Part shown: positions 7,906 through 15,856 of the stretch, in pieces | Layout: every line of letters starts with the position of its first letter | Position numbering within the stretch: position 1 is the stretch's first letter | NCBI RefSeq assembly: GCF_900103805.1 | Contig: NZ_FNIB01000011.1 | Coordinates: forward strand, 40,010-104,009 | Source of the DNA: Cryobacterium flavum | GTDB taxonomy: Bacteria; Actinomycetota; Actinomycetes; Actinomycetales; Microbacteriaceae | DNA: 64,000 nt | Direction of reading: 5' to 3' | Program-made: the position numbers and the translations under genes | The notes under the pieces: generated by a model | Told to the model about the DNA's origin: nothing | Database searches by the model: none | What the model saw: the letters and a program-made list of their open reading frames with translations, nothing else

Positions 7906-9442
7906 TTTCACCTTTGATGTCGGGCTGCTCAATCCGCTGAGCCACGGCACCCGCGAGTCTGAGCTCACGAGCGATCAGGCCTGGTTGCAGGCGATGGTCG
8001 ACGCCGAGCTTGCGCTGACTCGCGCGCTCGTCGACGCCGAGCTGGCCCCCGAATGGATGCTCGCAGTCTGCGACGCGCTAGCGGATGCCAGGCAATTCGA
8101 CCTCCGCGCCATCGCTGCCGAAGCCAGAAACGGCGGCAATCCGGTGATTCCGTTTGTGAAACACCTCGGCCGCGCCGCCGAACGGGTGCGTGCCGGGGCG
8201 TCGGACCACCTTCACGTTGGCGCGACCAGCCAGGATATTCTCGACACCGCCGCGATGATCGTGGCCCGCAAGGTCATCTGCGAGCTCATCCACCAGCTCG
8301 ATTCCTTCGGCGCCGACCTCGCCGACCTCGCCGACGAACACCGCGGCACCGTGATGAGCGGCCGCACCCTCGGCCAGCAGGCCTCGCCGACGAGCTTCGG
8401 CTTCGTCGCGGCCGGCTGGCTCGACGCCGTGCTGCTGATCGTCACCCGTCTCGAAGGCATTCGTGACTCCCTGCCGGTACAACTCGGCGGAGCCGTCGGC
8501 AACCTCTCCGTGCTCACCGAAATCGGCCGCGCCAGGCGCAGTGAAACACCAGCCTCGGAGGTTCTCGACACTGTGCTGGAGCGGTTCGCTGACCATGTCG
8601 GCCTAGTCGTGCCGCGCCTCAGCTGGCACACCAACCGGGTCGTCATCTCCGAACTGGCGTCCGTGCTGGCCGCCGCGACCGGGGTCGCCGGCACCTTTGC
8701 TCTCGACGTGTCGGTGCTCTCCCGCAACGAAATCGCCGAGGTGAGCGAACGCCTCGCCCCCGGCCAGGGAGGCTCCAGCGCTATGCCGCACAAGCGCAAC
8801 CCCGTCTCAGCCGTGCTGATCACTGCGGCGGCGCTGCAGACGCCGGGTCTCGCATCCACTCTGTATGGAAGCATGCTCGCTGAAGACCAGCGCCCGAGCG
8901 GGGCCTGGCATGCCGAATGGCAGTCGCTGCGGGTGCTCGAACGGCTCACGATTTCGGCGGTGACCGGTGCCGCGTCGCTCGTCGCTCGCCTCGACGTGGA
9001 CCCCGATCGCATGCGCGCCAACCTCGACCTGACCGACGGACTTGTGTTCAGTGAGCGAGTCACCACGATTCTGGCCGAAACCGTCGGCAAGACCACGGCG
9101 TTCGCGCTAGTCGAACGCGCGTCCCAGGAGGCGTTCGCTACCAACCGGCCGCTGCAGGTTGTCCTCGCGAGCATCCTCATCACCGAGGGCTGTTCCGACG
9201 AACTGCGCGCGCAGATCTGGGCGGCCTTCGACTATGAGGGCCAGCCCGGCCAATCGGCGGCCGGCATCGACCGCGTCGTGCGCGCCTTTCGCCAGCGATC
9301 GGATGCCGCCGCACGGCGTGCCCGGGCGGCCAACTCTACCGATATGGTCGAAGGAGACGACGCGAAGGTGGGCGCCCCCGCTCGCTCGAACAATGCTCGC
9401 TCGAACAATGCTCGATCCAACAATGACGTGAGGACCGCATGA
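7898..9442 (+). CDS. pcaB: 3-carboxy-cis,cis-muconate cycloisomerase
   Basis: This enzyme forms 4-carboxymuconolactone from 3-carboxy-cis,cis-muconate. It belongs to the fumarase/aspartase superfamily: 'GATSQDILDTA' and the signature 'GGSSAMPHKRNPV' are present. The ATG at 7898 starts 'MTNFTFDVGLLNPL', which matches the usual N-terminus; the same frame is open further upstream inside pcaG, but that part is shadow. The 514 residues are longer than the usual 350-450. The C-terminal tail carries an odd ARSNN repeat encoded by three 15-bp units. It overlaps pcaL by 4 bp. Confidence 0.95.
   Translation: MTNFTFDVGLLNPLSHGTRESELTSDQAWLQAMVDAELALTRALVDAELAPEWMLAVCDALADARQFDLRAIAAEARNGGNPVIPFVKHLGRAAERVRAGASDHLHVGATSQDILDTAAMIVARKVICELIHQLDSFGADLADLADEHRGTVMSGRTLGQQASPTSFGFVAAGWLDAVLLIVTRLEGIRDSLPVQLGGAVGNLSVLTEIGRARRSETPASEVLDTVLERFADHVGLVVPRLSWHTNRVVISELASVLAAATGVAGTFALDVSVLSRNEIAEVSERLAPGQGGSSAMPHKRNPVSAVLITAAALQTPGLASTLYGSMLAEDQRPSGAWHAEWQSLRVLERLTISAVTGAASLVARLDVDPDRMRANLDLTDGLVFSERVTTILAETVGKTTAFALVERASQEAFATNRPLQVVLASILITEGCSDELRAQIWAAFDYEGQPGQSAAGIDRVVRAFRQRSDAAARRARAANSTDMVEGDDAKVGAPARSNNARSNNARSNNDVRTA
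9380..9424 (+). repeat. Three tandem 15-bp units in the 3' end of pcaB
   Basis: GCTCGCTCGAACAAT occurs at 9380-9394 and 9395-9409, followed by a variant GCTCGATCCAACAAT at 9410-9424. It encodes ARSNN-ARSNN-ARSNN just before the stop. The tail lies outside the conserved fold and probably arose by slippage. Confidence 0.9.
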
Positions 9443-10773
9443 CCCAGCCCGTCATTCACTGCACCATCGAGCCGGCGCGAAACGGAGACGCCAACGCGCC
9501 ACTGATCGTGCTCGGCCCCTCGCTCGGCACCACCACCGGCCTCTGGGCCACCGTCGTGCCGGCGCTCGCCGCCACCCACCGGGTGCTGTGTTACAACCTG
9601 CCCGGGCACGGGTTCAGCCCGAAGGCGTCGGCCGCATTCACCCTCGAGGAGGTCGCCGACGCCGTCGTTGGCCTCGTCGATTCCCTTGGTGTCGACACGT
9701 TTCACTACGCCGGAATCTCCCTCGGCGGCGCCATCGGCCTCGCCCTCGCCGTGAACCACCCAGGCCGCCTCGTGAGCCTCGCCGTGTTCTGTTCCGGCGC
9801 AAAAATAGGTTCGTTCGAGGCCTGGACCGAACGAGCCGCCGGGGTGCGGGCGAGCGGCACCCCCTCGCTCATCGCCGGCAGCGCCTCCCGCTGGTTCGCC
9901 ACCGACTTTCTCGGCCGCGACCCCAAGGCCGGCGCGCACGCCCTCAACCAGCTGCTCGACATCGACGACGAATCCTACGCACTCGCCTGCGAGGCGCTCG
10001 CCGTTTTCGACCAAACGGATGCCCTCAGCGGCATTCGCACGCCCGTTCTGTGCGTCTCGGGCGAGTTCGACGAGGTGACACCGACCGCGCAGCTCGAGGA
10101 GCTGGCTGCCCGCATCCCGGGCGCTACATCGGCCGTGATCGCCGGGGCCGCGCACCTGCCGTCGCTTGAGCGGCCGGCCGAGGTCGGCGCGCTGTTGGCG
10201 GAGTGGGTGGCGGGAGTATCGGCTACGCCGGGCCCGGCCGGTGCTGGTCGTGCCTCGGGTACCGGTTCTGGTGGAGGCGTCGGTTCTGGTGCCGACGTCG
10301 GTTCCGCGGCGCCGCGACCCACCACCGCGGCCGAGCCGCTGCCGGGAGGCCGCACCGCAGCATCCGCTTATGACGACGGCATGGTCGTGCGCCGCGCGGT
10401 ACTCGGCAACAAGCACGTCGATGCGGCGACCGCCGCGATCACCCCCGAAACCGCCGTGTTCCAGGACTTCATCACCCGCTACGCCTGGGGCGAAGTCTGG
10501 ACCAGGCCGGGCCTCGACCGGCGCACCCGCAGCTTTCTGACCATCGCCGCGCTCGTCACCGGCGGGCACGAGGGCGAGCTTGCGATGCACGTTCGGGCCG
10601 CCCTGACCAACGGGCTGACCCGCGCCGAAATCAGCGAGGCGATTCTGCACACCGCAATCTATGCGGGCGTACCGGCCGCCAACGCCGCATTCGCCGTGGC
10701 CCGCGAGACCTTTGCCGGGCTCGATGCGGCTGCTGATACCTGCACCGACGACACCACTATTCGGCCCAGCTAA
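9439..10773 (+). CDS. pcaL: Fused 3-oxoadipate enol-lactonase / 4-carboxymuconolactone decarboxylase
   Basis: This is a two-domain enzyme performing two successive steps of the protocatechuate branch. Residues 1 to about 258 form an alpha/beta hydrolase (nucleophile elbow 'GISLGG', acid near 'GEFDEVTP', His in 'AHLPSLERP') that hydrolyses beta-ketoadipate enol-lactone. Residues about 310-435 form the carboxymuconolactone decarboxylase ('GMVVRRAVLGNKHVD', 'GGHEGELAMHVRAALTNG', 'TAIYAGVPAANAAF'). A Gly/Ser/Ala-rich linker of about 40 residues joins them. The fusion is known from Streptomyces and Rhodococcus PcaL. It overlaps pcaB by 4 bp. Confidence 0.95.
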   Translation: MTQPVIHCTIEPARNGDANAPLIVLGPSLGTTTGLWATVVPALAATHRVLCYNLPGHGFSPKASAAFTLEEVADAVVGLVDSLGVDTFHYAGISLGGAIGLALAVNHPGRLVSLAVFCSGAKIGSFEAWTERAAGVRASGTPSLIAGSASRWFATDFLGRDPKAGAHALNQLLDIDDESYALACEALAVFDQTDALSGIRTPVLCVSGEFDEVTPTAQLEELAARIPGATSAVIAGAAHLPSLERPAEVGALLAEWVAGVSATPGPAGAGRASGTGSGGGVGSGADVGSAAPRPTTAAEPLPGGRTAASAYDDGMVVRRAVLGNKHVDAATAAITPETAVFQDFITRYAWGEVWTRPGLDRRTRSFLTIAALVTGGHEGELAMHVRAALTNGLTRAEISEAILHTAIYAGVPAANAAFAVARETFAGLDAAADTCTDDTTIRPS

Positions 10774-10785
10774 GGACTTCGAACC

Positions 10786-11580
10786 ATGGACAAGACCTAT
10801 CCCTCCGCTGCGGCTGCCGTCGCTGACATTCCCGATGGTGCCTCGCTCGCCGTCGGCGGGTTCGGCCTGGTCGGTGTACCGATCGTGCTCATTCGTGCGC
10901 TGCTCGCGCTCGGCAGTACCAACCTGCACGTTGCGTCGAACAACTGCGGCGTCGATGGGTGGGGGCTCGGCGAGCTGCTCCGCGAGGGCCGGATCAGCCG
11001 GGTTATCGCTTCGTACATCGGTGAGAACAAGGACTTCGCCCGCCGCTACCTCGGTGGTGAGCTCGAGGTTGAGCTCACCCCGCAGGGCACTCTGGCCGAG
11101 CGGTTGCGCGCTGGCGGCACCGGAATTCCGGCGTTCTACACGGCGAGTGGCGTGGGCACCATGGTCGCCGACGGCGGACTGCCGTGGCGCTACGGCCCCG
11201 GCGGCGAGGTCACCGTGTCATCGCCGCCGAAGGAGACCCGGCTGTTCTCGTCGCTCGGCAGCGAGAAGGAATACGTGCTCGAAGAGGCCATCGTCACCGA
11301 TTACGCCCTCGTGCGTGCAGCCAAGGGCGACCGGCACGGCAACCTCGTGTTCGAGAAATCGGCCCGCAACTTCAACCCGGTGGCCGGCATGGCCGGCCGC
11401 ATCACCATCGCCGAGGTCGACGAACTGGTCGAACCCGGCCAGATCGACCCCGACGAGGTGCACCTCGCCGGCATCTACGTGAACCGCATCGTGCAACTCG
11501 GCGCGGTGGATGCCGCTGATCTGCCGATTGAGAAGACGACGACGCGGCCGCGACCGTCGACGGAAACTGGGGCGAACTGA
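10786..11580 (+). CDS. pcaI: 3-oxoadipate CoA-transferase subunit A
   Basis: The alpha subunit of the succinyl-CoA:3-oxoadipate CoA-transferase activates beta-ketoadipate. The 264 residues include the family '[15 protein letters not shown]' CoA-binding loop and '[19 protein letters not shown]'. AAGGA precedes the ATG. Its stop shares one base with the next start (TGATG). A general 3-oxoacid transferase (ScoA) is similar in sequence; the pca context decides the name. Confidence 0.92.
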   Translation: MDKTYPSAAAAVADIPDGASLAVGGFGLVGVPIVLIRALLALGSTNLHVASNNCGVDGWGLGELLREGRISRVIASYIGENKDFARRYLGGELEVELTPQGTLAERLRAGGTGIPAFYTASGVGTMVADGGLPWRYGPGGEVTVSSPPKETRLFSSLGSEKEYVLEEAIVTDYALVRAAKGDRHGNLVFEKSARNFNPVAGMAGRITIAEVDELVEPGQIDPDEVHLAGIYVNRIVQLGAVDAADLPIEKTTTRPRPSTETGAN

Positions 11581-12254
11581 TGGCTCTCACGCGTAACGAA
11601 ATGGCTGCCCGCGCCGCCCAAGAGCTCGCCCCGGACTCATATGTCAATTTGGGCATAGGCCTCCCGACGCTGATTCCGAACTTTCTCCCCGACGGCGTGC
11701 ACGTCGTGCTGCACTCCGAGAACGGTGTGCTCGGCGTGGGCCCGTACCCGTGGGAGGGCGAGGCCGACCCCAAGCTCATCAATGCCGGCAAAGAGACCGT
11801 CACGGTCAACCCGGGAGCGGCGTACTTCGACTCGGCGCAGAGCTTCGGCATGATCCGCGGCGGGCTGATCGATGTGGCCGTGCTCGGCGCCATGCAGGTG
11901 AGCGTGGTCGGCGATATCGCCAACTGGGCGGTGCCCGGCAAGATGATCAAGGGCATGGGCGGCGCGATGGACCTCGTGCACGGCGCCGACACCGTCATCG
12001 TCGTCATGGAACACACGACCAGGACCGGCGAGTTCAAGATCAAGAAGGTCTGCGACCTGCCTCTGACCGGCAAGGCCGTCGTCACGCGCATCATCACCGA
12101 TCTCGCCGTGATCGACGTCAGCCCTGACGGCCTCGTGCTGCGCGAGGTCGCGCCTGGCGTCACCGTCGCCGAGGTACAGGCCGCCACCGAGGCCACCCTG
12201 CTCGTGCCGACCCCGCCGACCACCATCACGACCCTGATCGGCGCTGGCACGTGA
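11580..12254 (+). CDS. pcaJ: 3-oxoadipate CoA-transferase subunit B
   Basis: The beta subunit carries the catalytic glutamate in '[14 protein letters not shown]' (the SENG motif). The 224 residues show '[16 protein letters not shown]', '[14 protein letters not shown]' and '[14 protein letters not shown]', all typical of family I CoA-transferase beta chains. It is translationally coupled to pcaI. A 136-bp gap with a hairpin separates it from pcaF. Confidence 0.93.
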   Translation: MALTRNEMAARAAQELAPDSYVNLGIGLPTLIPNFLPDGVHVVLHSENGVLGVGPYPWEGEADPKLINAGKETVTVNPGAAYFDSAQSFGMIRGGLIDVAVLGAMQVSVVGDIANWAVPGKMIKGMGGAMDLVHGADTVIVVMEHTTRTGEFKIKKVCDLPLTGKAVVTRIITDLAVIDVSPDGLVLREVAPGVTVAEVQAATEATLLVPTPPTTITTLIGAGT

Positions 12255-12283
12255 TGCTGCTCGCCGCGACGACCGTCCGAAAC

Positions 12284-12305
12284 ACCCGCACCGCCCTGTG
12301 CGGGT
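12284..12305 (+). terminator. Hairpin in the pcaJ-pcaF gap
   Basis: ACCCGCA (12284-12290), an 8-nt loop and TGCGGGT (12299-12305) form a 7-bp stem without a T-run. It may reduce read-through into pcaF or stabilise an mRNA end within the operon. The role is not provable from sequence. Confidence 0.35.
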
Positions 12306-12390
12306 TGCCCGCCCGGTGTGCCCGTCGCGACCGGGGCGCTGTGCCAGCCCGGAATTGCTTCACCACCACCCTCAGCAACGGAGCCGCCGC

Positions 12391-13614
12391 ATGACCACCA
12401 CCACCCTCCGCCAGGTCGTCATCTGCGAACCGCTCCGCACGCCGATCGGCCGGTTCGGCGGCGCGTTCAAGACCGTCGCCCCGGCCGACCTCGCTGCGGC
12501 GGTCATCGTCGCGCTGCTGGAACGCACCGGACTCGACGGCGCCCTCGTCGATGACGTCATCTTCGGCCAGGCCTATCCCTCGGCCGAGGCCGCGCCCGTT
12601 GCCCGGGTCGCCGCCCTCAACGCTGGCCTGCCCGTCACCGTCGGCGGCGTGCAGGTCGACCGCCGCTGCGGCAGCGGCCTGCAGGCCATCCTCGACGCCG
12701 CGATGCAGGTGCAAACCGGCGTCAGCGATCTCCTGATCGCCGGCGGCGTCGACGTCATGAGCCAGGCCCCGCTCTACACTGTCGATTCCCGCTGGGGCCT
12801 GGCCGGAACCGCCGGCGTGCTGCTGCGCGACGCCCTCGGCCGTGGCCGCGAGACCGCCGGCGGACGCAACTATCCGGTGCCCGGCGGCATGCTTGAAACC
12901 GCCGAGAACCTGCGCCGCGACTACAGCATCGACCGCGTTGAACAAGACCAGCTCGCTGTGGAATCCCAGCGCCGCGCCCTCGCCGCCGTCGCCGACGGCC
13001 GCTTCGTCGACGAGATCGTGCCGGTCACCGTACCCGGTCGAAAGGGCCCCGTCGTCGTCTCCGTCGACGAAACTCCGCGCGACACCACCCTCGAGGCCCT
13101 CGCAGGCCTCACACCGATCATGGGCAAAACGGATGCCGCAGCCACCGTCACCGCCGGCAACGCCAGCGGCCAGAACGACGCCGCCGCCGCGTGCATCGTG
13201 ACCACCCCGGAGCGGGCGGCTGAACTCGGGCTGACTCCGATCGTGCGGCTTATATCGTGGGCACGCGCCGGAGTCGAACCATCCCGCATGGGCCTCGGCC
13301 CGGTGCCCGCGACGAAGCTCGCACTCGAGCGCGCCGCGCTCACTCTCGCCGACATGGACCTGATCGAACTCAACGAGGCCTTTGCCGCCCAGGTGCTCGC
13401 CGTCAGCCGGGAGTGGAACTTTGTTCCCGAAGACTGGGCCCGCACCAACGTCAATGGCTCGGGCATCTCGCTCGGTCACCCGGTCGGCGCGACCGGCGCC
13501 CGTATCCTCGCCACCGCGAGCCGCCACCTGCAGCGCACCGACGGACGCTACCTGCTCGAAACCATGTGCATCGGCGGTGGGCAGGGCCTGGCGGCCATCT
13601 TCGAACGCGCCTAG
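12391..13614 (+). CDS. pcaF: 3-oxoadipyl-CoA thiolase
   Basis: This enzyme cleaves 3-oxoadipyl-CoA to succinyl-CoA and acetyl-CoA, the last step of the pathway. Thiolase hallmarks are the nucleophile 'RRCGSGLQAI', 'ELNEAFAAQVLAV', 'NGSGISLGHPVGATGAR' and the second Cys in 'CIGGGQGLAAIFERA'. I took the ATG at 12391 (407 aa, within the usual 390-410), giving 'MTTTTLRQVVICEPLRTPIG' with GGAG a few bases upstream. The frame is open back to 12298 but that stretch is not thiolase-like. Confidence 0.93.
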   Translation: MTTTTLRQVVICEPLRTPIGRFGGAFKTVAPADLAAAVIVALLERTGLDGALVDDVIFGQAYPSAEAAPVARVAALNAGLPVTVGGVQVDRRCGSGLQAILDAAMQVQTGVSDLLIAGGVDVMSQAPLYTVDSRWGLAGTAGVLLRDALGRGRETAGGRNYPVPGGMLETAENLRRDYSIDRVEQDQLAVESQRRALAAVADGRFVDEIVPVTVPGRKGPVVVSVDETPRDTTLEALAGLTPIMGKTDAAATVTAGNASGQNDAAAACIVTTPERAAELGLTPIVRLISWARAGVEPSRMGLGPVPATKLALERAALTLADMDLIELNEAFAAQVLAVSREWNFVPEDWARTNVNGSGISLGHPVGATGARILATASRHLQRTDGRYLLETMCIGGGQGLAAIFERA

Positions 13615-13616
13615 CA

Positions 13617-13697
13617 GCATCCGCTTCGCCGAGGTGTGAGTTTGAGCCCATTCTCGGCCAAATTCGGGCTAGGACTCACACCTTGGCGAACGGATGC
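13617..13697. repeat. GTGAG-type hairpin repeat, copy H1
   Basis: Imperfect inverted repeat with 32-33 nt arms (13617-13649 and 13666-13697). Both arms start from GCATCCG/CGGATGC and contain the core AGGTGTGAGT/ACTCACACCT. It sits 3 bp after the pcaF stop and borders the pseudogene. Related copies are at 15769-15839 and 26837-26930. Confidence 0.75.
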
Positions 13698-13698
13698 G

Positions 13699-14265
13699 TC
13701 AGACCACGCCGACATCGAGGTTGATGTAGCCCAGATACCCCGTTGCGGTCATCATCGAAGCCGACCTGGGCGGTCAGTACGGTGGCCTTGTTGACGTGCA
13801 CCTTCAAGTGGATGTGCACGGTGCGGCCCCGATACCAGCCCGGCCAGATCGTCGTGAACTGCACGATCCCGTTGGCGTCGGCGACCTGGGCCCCGCGCAG
13901 ATAGGTGCCGTCGTCGCCGGGCGTGGCCTCGGAATCGCCCTCGGTGTAGCTGCCGTCGGTCGTGGCACCAGACCCGCCAGAACCAGAGCCAGGTCGCTGG
14001 GAATGGAATCCACGTCGAAGTAATACGGCCCGGCCGTGCGCGACTCGGTCTCGGTGCCGCAGGATGACCCGACCGCGTCGAGCTTGGCCACGATGTCGCC
14101 GGCCGCGCTCGTCGACGGGGTCAGTGTTGCCGTGCCGCTCGAGGTCGCCACCGTGGTCGCTGAGCCGGGCTCGGCCGTGCTGCACGCGGTGAGCAGGGCA
14201 CCGAGTCCGATCGATCCGCCCAAGCCGAGGGCCCTTCGGCGGCGTCGTGAGGCGACCAGCGGCAT
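13699..14265 (-). pseudogene. Decayed intradiol dioxygenase-like lipoprotein
   Basis: The start (14265) encodes an N-terminus with a lipobox-like 'LLTACS' and 'TAGPYYFDVDSIPSD', as in secreted intradiol dioxygenase-like proteins. At about 13990 the reading shifts frame and resumes at 'GSGSGGSGATTDGSYTEG', followed by 'GTYLRGAQVADANG' and 'TIWPGWYRGRTVHIHLKV' (iron-ligand region) to 'TAQVGFDDD'. Near 13757 it shifts back, ending 'TGYLGYINLDVGVV' and TGA at 13699-13701. About 189 codons remain where I would expect near 300. So two internal stretches are missing, each join changing the frame. Family knowledge supplies the expected order; the deletions are inference. Confidence 0.8.
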
Positions 14266-14296
14266 CCGTCTTGGGGATCTCCGGGCCCGCAAAACG

Positions 14297-15550
14297 CTAC
14301 TGGAACGCGGAGATGCCGGTGATGGCGCGGCCGACCACGAGGGTGTTGATTTCGTAGCTACCCTCGTAGGTGTACAGCGCTTCGGCGTCGGCGAAGACGC
14401 GGGCCATGCCGAAATCGGTGGAGATTCCATTGCCGCCGAACACAGAACGGCCGAGCGCCACGGACTCCCGCATGCGGGCGCTGGAGGAAGCCTTGGCCAG
14501 CGCGGCGTGCTCGGGCCGCAGCGTGCCGGCCTGCTGCAGCTGGGCGATGCGTACCATCGTGCCGAGCGACGTCGTCGCGTTCTCGAGGATGCGTACGAGC
14601 TTCTCCTGCACGAGCTGGAACGAGGCGATCGGCTTGCCAAACTGCTGGCGCTCGAGGGCATAGCGCAGGGCATGGTCGTAGGCGGCGAATTGCAGCCCGA
14701 CGGTCTGCCAGCCGACCCACACGCGGGAGTTGGTGAGCAGCCGGTTGGTGTCGCGAAAGCTCGAGGCTCCCGGAAGGCGGTCGCGCTCGGCGACCACGAC
14801 ATTGTCGAGGGTGATCGTGGCGTTCTGCACGATGCGCAGGGCGATCTTGTTTTCGATGGCCTCGGCCTTGTAGCCGGGCAGGGTGGCGTCGACGATGAAG
14901 CCCTTGATCTGGTCGTCGGCGGTGTCGCGCGCCCAGACCAGCACGTTGGCGGCGAAGGTTCCGCTGCCGATCCAGCGCTTGACGCCGTTCAAGGTCCAGC
15001 TGGAGCCGCTGCGCGTGGCGGTCGTCTCCATATTGCGCGAAACGTCAGAGCCGTGCTCCGGCTCGGTGAGGGCGAAGGCTCCGATCTTGCGCAGGGAGAC
15101 GGCGTCGTCCAGGTAGCGTTCGTGCTGGTCGTCGGTGCCGAGCTGGGCAATGGCCGCCGCGAACAGTCCGCTATGCACGCCGACGAAGGTGGAGATGGAG
15201 GCATCTACCCGGGAGAGCTCGAGGGTCATGAACCCGTGCAGCAAGAAATTGTTGCCGCGGGCGCACAGCTCAACCAGGTTGAGGGAGGTGAGCACGGGAA
15301 TGATCTCGAACGGGAAAGTCGCGTTGTTCCAGTGCTCGGCCACGACCGGGCGGATCTCGCGTTCGAACACAGCACGGGCCTGGGCTACGAGCTGCTGTTC
15401 CTCGGGGGAGAGCAGGTCCTGGTAGGAGAAGAAGTCGGCGGTGGGGCCGGTGAAGAAAGCGGGGCTGGCGGCATCCGTTTCGGGGTAGGCCGTTGCGTCG
15501 TCTATGCCGCGGGTGGCGGCGATGTCGGTGCTGGCAATGACAATGCTCAT
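14297..15550 (-). CDS. Acyl-CoA dehydrogenase, glutaryl-CoA dehydrogenase-like
   Basis: This FAD flavoenzyme has 417 residues. Motifs seen are 'FALTEPEHGSDV' (flavin site), 'GVKRWIGSGTFA', 'RQQFGKPIASFQLVQEKL', 'SVFGGNGISTDF' and the C-terminal 'YTYEGSYEINTLVVGRAI', whose Glu is at the catalytic-base position used by glutaryl-CoA dehydrogenases. The substrate cannot be fixed. I chose the ATG at 15550 ('MSIVIASTD') with GAGAGGA ahead; the frame is open further upstream but that part is intergenic. It is a single gene with no adjacent electron-transfer partner, although beta-ketoadipate catabolism lies next door. Confidence 0.87.
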   Translation of the reverse strand: MSIVIASTDIAATRGIDDATAYPETDAASPAFFTGPTADFFSYQDLLSPEEQQLVAQARAVFEREIRPVVAEHWNNATFPFEIIPVLTSLNLVELCARGNNFLLHGFMTLELSRVDASISTFVGVHSGLFAAAIAQLGTDDQHERYLDDAVSLRKIGAFALTEPEHGSDVSRNMETTATRSGSSWTLNGVKRWIGSGTFAANVLVWARDTADDQIKGFIVDATLPGYKAEAIENKIALRIVQNATITLDNVVVAERDRLPGASSFRDTNRLLTNSRVWVGWQTVGLQFAAYDHALRYALERQQFGKPIASFQLVQEKLVRILENATTSLGTMVRIAQLQQAGTLRPEHAALAKASSSARMRESVALGRSVFGGNGISTDFGMARVFADAEALYTYEGSYEINTLVVGRAITGISAFQ

Positions 15551-15580
15551 GGCTGGTCCTCTCTGACCTGGTACACCTGA

Positions 15581-15610
15581 ATTGTGCGCCAATGAGCCCA
15601 ATTGCGCAAT
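15581..15610 (-). promoter_or_regulatory. Paired palindromes upstream of the acyl-CoA dehydrogenase
   Basis: ATTGCGCAAT (15601-15610) is a perfect 10-bp palindrome, and ATTGTGCGCCAAT (15581-15593) is an imperfect version of it 18 bp closer to the start codon. Paired sites 31-60 bp before a start look like a repressor operator. No regulator gene is adjacent. Confidence 0.35.
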
Positions 15611-15768
15611 CTCTCGCCTGAAGACCGTGCATAATGCCAAAGACTTGGGGGAGGAGGCCCGCCAGATTGCCCTCTCTGCGCGAGTGGACCGAGCGCCCAA
15701 TTGTAAGCCCCCGAGGCGGGCGTCAGGAGGTGATCGCCGAGGTGCGTCATCGACCCGTGAGTTTCGTG

Positions 15769-15839
15769 CGCCGAGGTGTGAGTTTGAGTGCGAATTTTGC
15801 TCAAAATGGCCTCAGACTCACACCTCAGCGAGCGGATGG
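15769..15839. repeat. GTGAG-type hairpin repeat, copy H2
   Basis: The left arm CGCCGAGGTGTGAGTTTGAG (15769-15788) pairs imperfectly with CTCAGACTCACACCTCAGCG and GAGCGGATGG (15811-15839). The loop contains AAAATGGCCT, shared with copy H3. A second partial left arm precedes it, making a compound element. Confidence 0.72.
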
Positions 15840-15856
15840 CTACCGCGCGCGACCCG

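Larger units (their letters stand above)
15551..15856. other. 306-bp non-coding gap with promoter region and hairpin repeat
   Basis: No credible protein-coding frame. The first 60 bp hold the ACAD promoter region with two inverted-repeat sites (15581-15610). The rest is filled mainly by GTGAG repeat H2 and a partial repeat fragment at about 15732-15765 (GCCGAGGTG..., CCGTGAGTTTCG). Confidence 0.6.

Noticed and set aside
9232..10929. 565-codon minus-strand frame opposite pcaL
   Set aside because: Antisense shadow produced by GC-rich codon structure; pcaL has full catalytic motifs on the other strand.
12298..12390. N-terminal extension of pcaF
   Set aside because: The frame is open but the encoded residues are not thiolase-like; the ATG at 12391 has a ribosome-binding site and gives a normal-length enzyme.
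14036..15580. Long plus-strand frame of 514 codons opposite the acyl-CoA dehydrogenase
   Set aside because: It is antisense to a clear enzyme, with Gly/Glu-rich composition typical of high-GC shadow frames and no recognisable domain.
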